Of a stretch of DNA of 64,000 bases, positions 59,814 through 64,000 are shown one piece after another. The stretch comes from Plicaturopsis crispa FD-325 SS-3. Lineage: Eukaryota; Basidiomycota; Agaricomycetes; Amylocorticiales; Amylocorticiaceae. Numbering within the stretch: the first letter of the stretch is position 1; the number at the start of each line of letters is the position of its first letter. The stretch is from contig KN832558.1 in NCBI GenBank assembly GCA_000827205.1, positions 185,462-249,461 on the forward strand, read 5' to 3'. The notes beneath the pieces were generated by a model. It saw only the letters and a program-made list of their open reading frames with translations, did no database searches and was not told the origin of the DNA. Position numbers and translations under genes: made by a program.

Positions 59814-60363
59814 AGGGTGTTTACTCGCATGCTTGTTGTACCAGTGGCCTGAGGACATTGATATCGAGTAATTATTGCCCACTTTGCCTCTCCGTGTGCC
59901 CAGGCGTTAATGAATAGAACTGAAGTGGAAGTGCTAAACGGGCAACGACGTGCAGCAGTGAGGGTCGACGGTCGACGTCATCTCGGGAGTTGCCACAAGC
60001 ATTGACCACAAGTAAACTAGTAATTACCAATATTAATGCCATAGAACACTCATAGCGCTATAGCGCTCTTCGCATTACTTCGAACGCACCTATTTGCCTG
60101 CTGCAGTCGTGCTGCGGCATGAAATTGTAGACTCTAGAGTTGTCCAGAGTATAAGAGAACACTGATAGACTCGAATCCCGAGGACGCCGAGCGCTTGAGC
60201 TTTAAACGTTGGACTTCCAACTCAGCGACCTCAAGCAAGTACAAGATTGGAAGGTGTAATATGCGGATTGCACTGGTAGTAGTAGTAGTGAATGGGGTTG
60301 TATGTATATGATAAATATATGCTAATCGAGTCCAACGAGAGAAAATAATCTAACCACAGCAGC
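59814..60363. other. Convergent spacer SEC13 / MEF1
   Basis: 550 bp with no gene. Near 60165-60240 the minus strand has an A-box-like and a degenerate T-arm-like motif, but no tRNA cloverleaf closes. Confidence 0.45.
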
Positions 60364-63310
<2,947 letters not shown>

Positions 63311-64000
63311 ACCGCCAGCTTAGAACAAGTCGAGGTAAGACGGAAACGTGAGATGCCTGCTCAAGAAATTTTGGAAATCGCGGTCGTTCGGATCGGAGCT
63401 CGGGACTGCGTCTCAGCGAATTCAGCCTGCCAGTGCCAGGCCGCGGGCTTGACCTTGACGAATACTTATTGCGCGTTCGAACTCCCTCAGACTCTCTTAC
63501 TACGTGCATTACCCGTGGAACCTGTGTGTTATGCCATAATGAACCGCCAAATAATCTCTTCACATGTATACGGTACGCAGCGAGCGAGCTTTAGAGGCGG
63601 CGACAGCCAGATACTGTCCGACAGTAAAGTATGGCGCTCACTGGGATGAAAGCATTCATACGCAAACACAGACCTATCCAATAGTTTGTGACATCTTGGA
63701 TCGTTTGACCCCACTGATCACTTGAGCGCATGAGCAGGCGCCAATGTCTCCTCGAGCGCTCGAAGGCATGCCTAGCCTCGTTCGTACTAACTACTTCATT
63801 ATCCCCGTCGTGCGGTATCCCATTTCCATCCGATGCGGAAGTAACGTGCAATACGGAATTTCCGCTGAACCATTCAGCAACTGCCACATACAAGGTGCGT
63901 AGCTCCTTTTCTGAATATTAATATCTCTCCGCTGAAACGCGTGTTCTGCTATAGCCATCACTGCTGTCCCCATGTTATACTCCAGTTTGCCGCATCTAGC
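63311..64000. other. Region upstream of MEF1, no gene seen
   Basis: MEF1 promoter side. Short open frames on both strands without family signals up to the window end. Confidence 0.45.

Noticed and set aside
60165-60240. tRNA on the minus strand between SEC13 and MEF1
   Set aside because: A-box-like sequence is present, but the T-arm is mispaired and the acceptor stem does not close.

Overview
The window reads as nuclear DNA of a filamentous basidiomycete, most likely an Agaricomycete. Genes are dense and broken by many introns of about 50 bases with GT(A/G)NGT donors. Conserved proteins such as SEC13, SAC3, QRI7, MET22, mitochondrial EF-G and a WOPR (Gti1/Pac2) regulator look fungal. Two gene families, a DUF6589 protein and a group of TKL-like kinases, are of the kind that expands in mushroom-forming fungi. 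I cannot name the species. Family names are from memory; no search was run.

Layout. 1-6200: a leftward block holding a tyrosine recombinase of DUF3435 / Crypton / Starship-captain type that runs off the window start, two uncharacterised genes on the same strand, and the cut-off front half of a membrane-protein gene. 6200-9800: gene-poor DNA with a hAT-type MITE that has an 8-bp target duplication. 9824-11000: a degenerate pseudokinase. 11785-23407: an FHA tail-anchored protein, SAC3 and a GH16 SKN1/KRE6 protein, all on the minus strand. 25456-25874: a TA-flanked MITE built of a short repeated motif. 26368-46346: a GT2 glycosyltransferase, WOPR regulator, QRI7, three TKL kinases, a circularly permuted nucleolar GTPase, a small conserved protein and MET22. 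48368-49707: a fifth kinase-fold gene. 50865-52018: a Mutator-like MITE with long terminal inverted repeats and a 9-bp target duplication. 52139-57987: a DUF6589 gene and a RecQ-like helicase gene facing each other. 58364-63310: SEC13 and MEF1.

The best candidate for an undescribed system is the convergent DUF6589 + RecQ-like helicase pair. The DUF6589 protein keeps three well-spaced acidic residues (about D324, D488, E762/763) that would fit an RNase H-fold DDE nuclease, and the helicase keeps an atypical Walker A, a DEAH box and a RecQ-style zinc knuckle. The two genes sit between a kinase and SEC13, right beside a Mutator-like MITE. A second candidate is the tyrosine-recombinase block at the left edge, whose inner edge coincides with a host-type gene that stops abruptly. 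The five kinase-fold genes all share one intron inside the catalytic loop, so they come from one ancestor, including the pseudokinase.

Several small reading-frame breaks (genes at 2527, 14426 and 33614) may be real decay or uncorrected single-base errors in the assembly.
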